DNA of 5,366 nucleotides from Candidatus Latescibacterota bacterium (GTDB lineage: Bacteria; Krumholzibacteriota; Krumholzibacteriia; Krumholzibacteriales; WJIX01), in NCBI GenBank assembly GCA_030621255.1, contig JAUXHZ010000099.1, forward strand, positions 1 through 5,366, given 5' to 3'. The translations under genes were made by a program, and so were the position numbers. Positions 5,281-5,366 of this stretch are shown piece by piece. The notes under the pieces were generated by a model. That model saw only the letters and a program-made list of their open reading frames with translations, did not search any database and was not told where the DNA came from. Within the stretch, counting starts at the first letter, position 1; every line of letters begins with the position of its first letter.

Positions 5281-5366
5281 ATGAAGGCTTTTCTTAAAGT
5301 GTCCGTATTTTCGGCAGCGCTTTTTGTGCTTCTTGTATCATATACAGCTGCTTTCTGCGCCGAAAA
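5281..5366 (+). CDS. Exported protein of unknown function, N-terminal 28 codons only
   Basis: The frame opens at ATG 5281 and runs off the window. A strong Shine-Dalgarno GGAGG (5271-5275) sits 5 bases upstream. The 28 visible residues form a Sec signal peptide: positive n-region (MKAFLK), hydrophobic core from about residue 7 to 20 (VSVFSAALFVLLVS), then YTAAFCAE. A likely signal peptidase I site lies after CA or nearby. The Cys at residue 26 is preceded by AAF, which does not make a good lipobox, so a lipoprotein is not favoured. Nothing of the mature protein is visible, so no function can be given. Confidence 0.8.
   Translation, partial: MKAFLKVSVFSAALFVLLVSYTAAFCAE

Noticed and set aside
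5281..5366. Lipoprotein signal at the Cys of the right-hand gene
   Set aside because: Residues before the Cys are AAF; Phe at -1 and Ala at -3 do not fit a lipobox, so an ordinary Sec signal peptide is preferred.
1..5366. tRNA or rRNA genes, CRISPR arrays, insertion sequences
   Set aside because: No cloverleaf-like segment, regularly spaced repeats, transposase motifs or terminal inverted repeats were found on either strand.

Overview
The window looks like a piece of the genome of an anaerobic or microaerophilic bacterium. Evidence for a bacterium is the use of Shine-Dalgarno motifs, sigma70-type promoter boxes, and ATG/GTG/TTG starts. The metabolic content fits low-oxygen life: a corrinoid-dependent MttB-type methyltransferase homologue, a radical SAM enzyme, a [4Fe-4S] quinolinate synthase and an IscU-type Fe-S scaffold. 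The genus cannot be fixed from the sequence. An uncultivated anaerobic lineage is plausible, but that is a guess.

Left block (1-3585, plus strand). Four genes are packed head to tail, and each start overlaps the preceding stop by 4 bases (GTGA at 1056, TTGA at 1727, ATGA at 2650). In order they are: the C-terminal ~352 residues of a trimethylamine methyltransferase (MttB) superfamily protein with no in-frame TAG (non-pyrrolysine type); an isochorismatase-family cysteine hydrolase with an intact Asp/Lys/Cys triad; a thioredoxin-reductase-fold FAD/NAD(P) flavoprotein lacking the CxxC disulfide; and a short RlmN/Cfr-like radical SAM protein that keeps the methyl-carrying Cys but lacks the second catalytic Cys and the N-terminal RNA-binding domain of RlmN. 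I do not recognise this four-gene set as a described pathway. A working inference is C1 or N-methyl compound metabolism, with the hydrolase processing the carbon/nitrogen skeleton and the flavoprotein feeding electrons to the radical SAM or corrinoid partner.

Middle and right block (3593-4979, minus strand). An iscU/nifU-like scaffold gene and nadA form a two-gene operon whose coding regions overlap by 11 bases. It is read from a good sigma70-like promoter at 5038-5066. The pairing makes sense because NadA needs a [4Fe-4S] cluster. The operon converges on the left block with only 7 bases between the two stop codons and no visible terminator.

Right edge (4980-5366). A divergent intergenic region of about 300 bases holds the minus-strand promoter, a consensus TATAAT box pointing right, and a leader of about 125 nt with competing hairpins. 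It leads to the first 28 codons of a gene whose product begins with a signal peptide. The rest of that gene lies outside the window.
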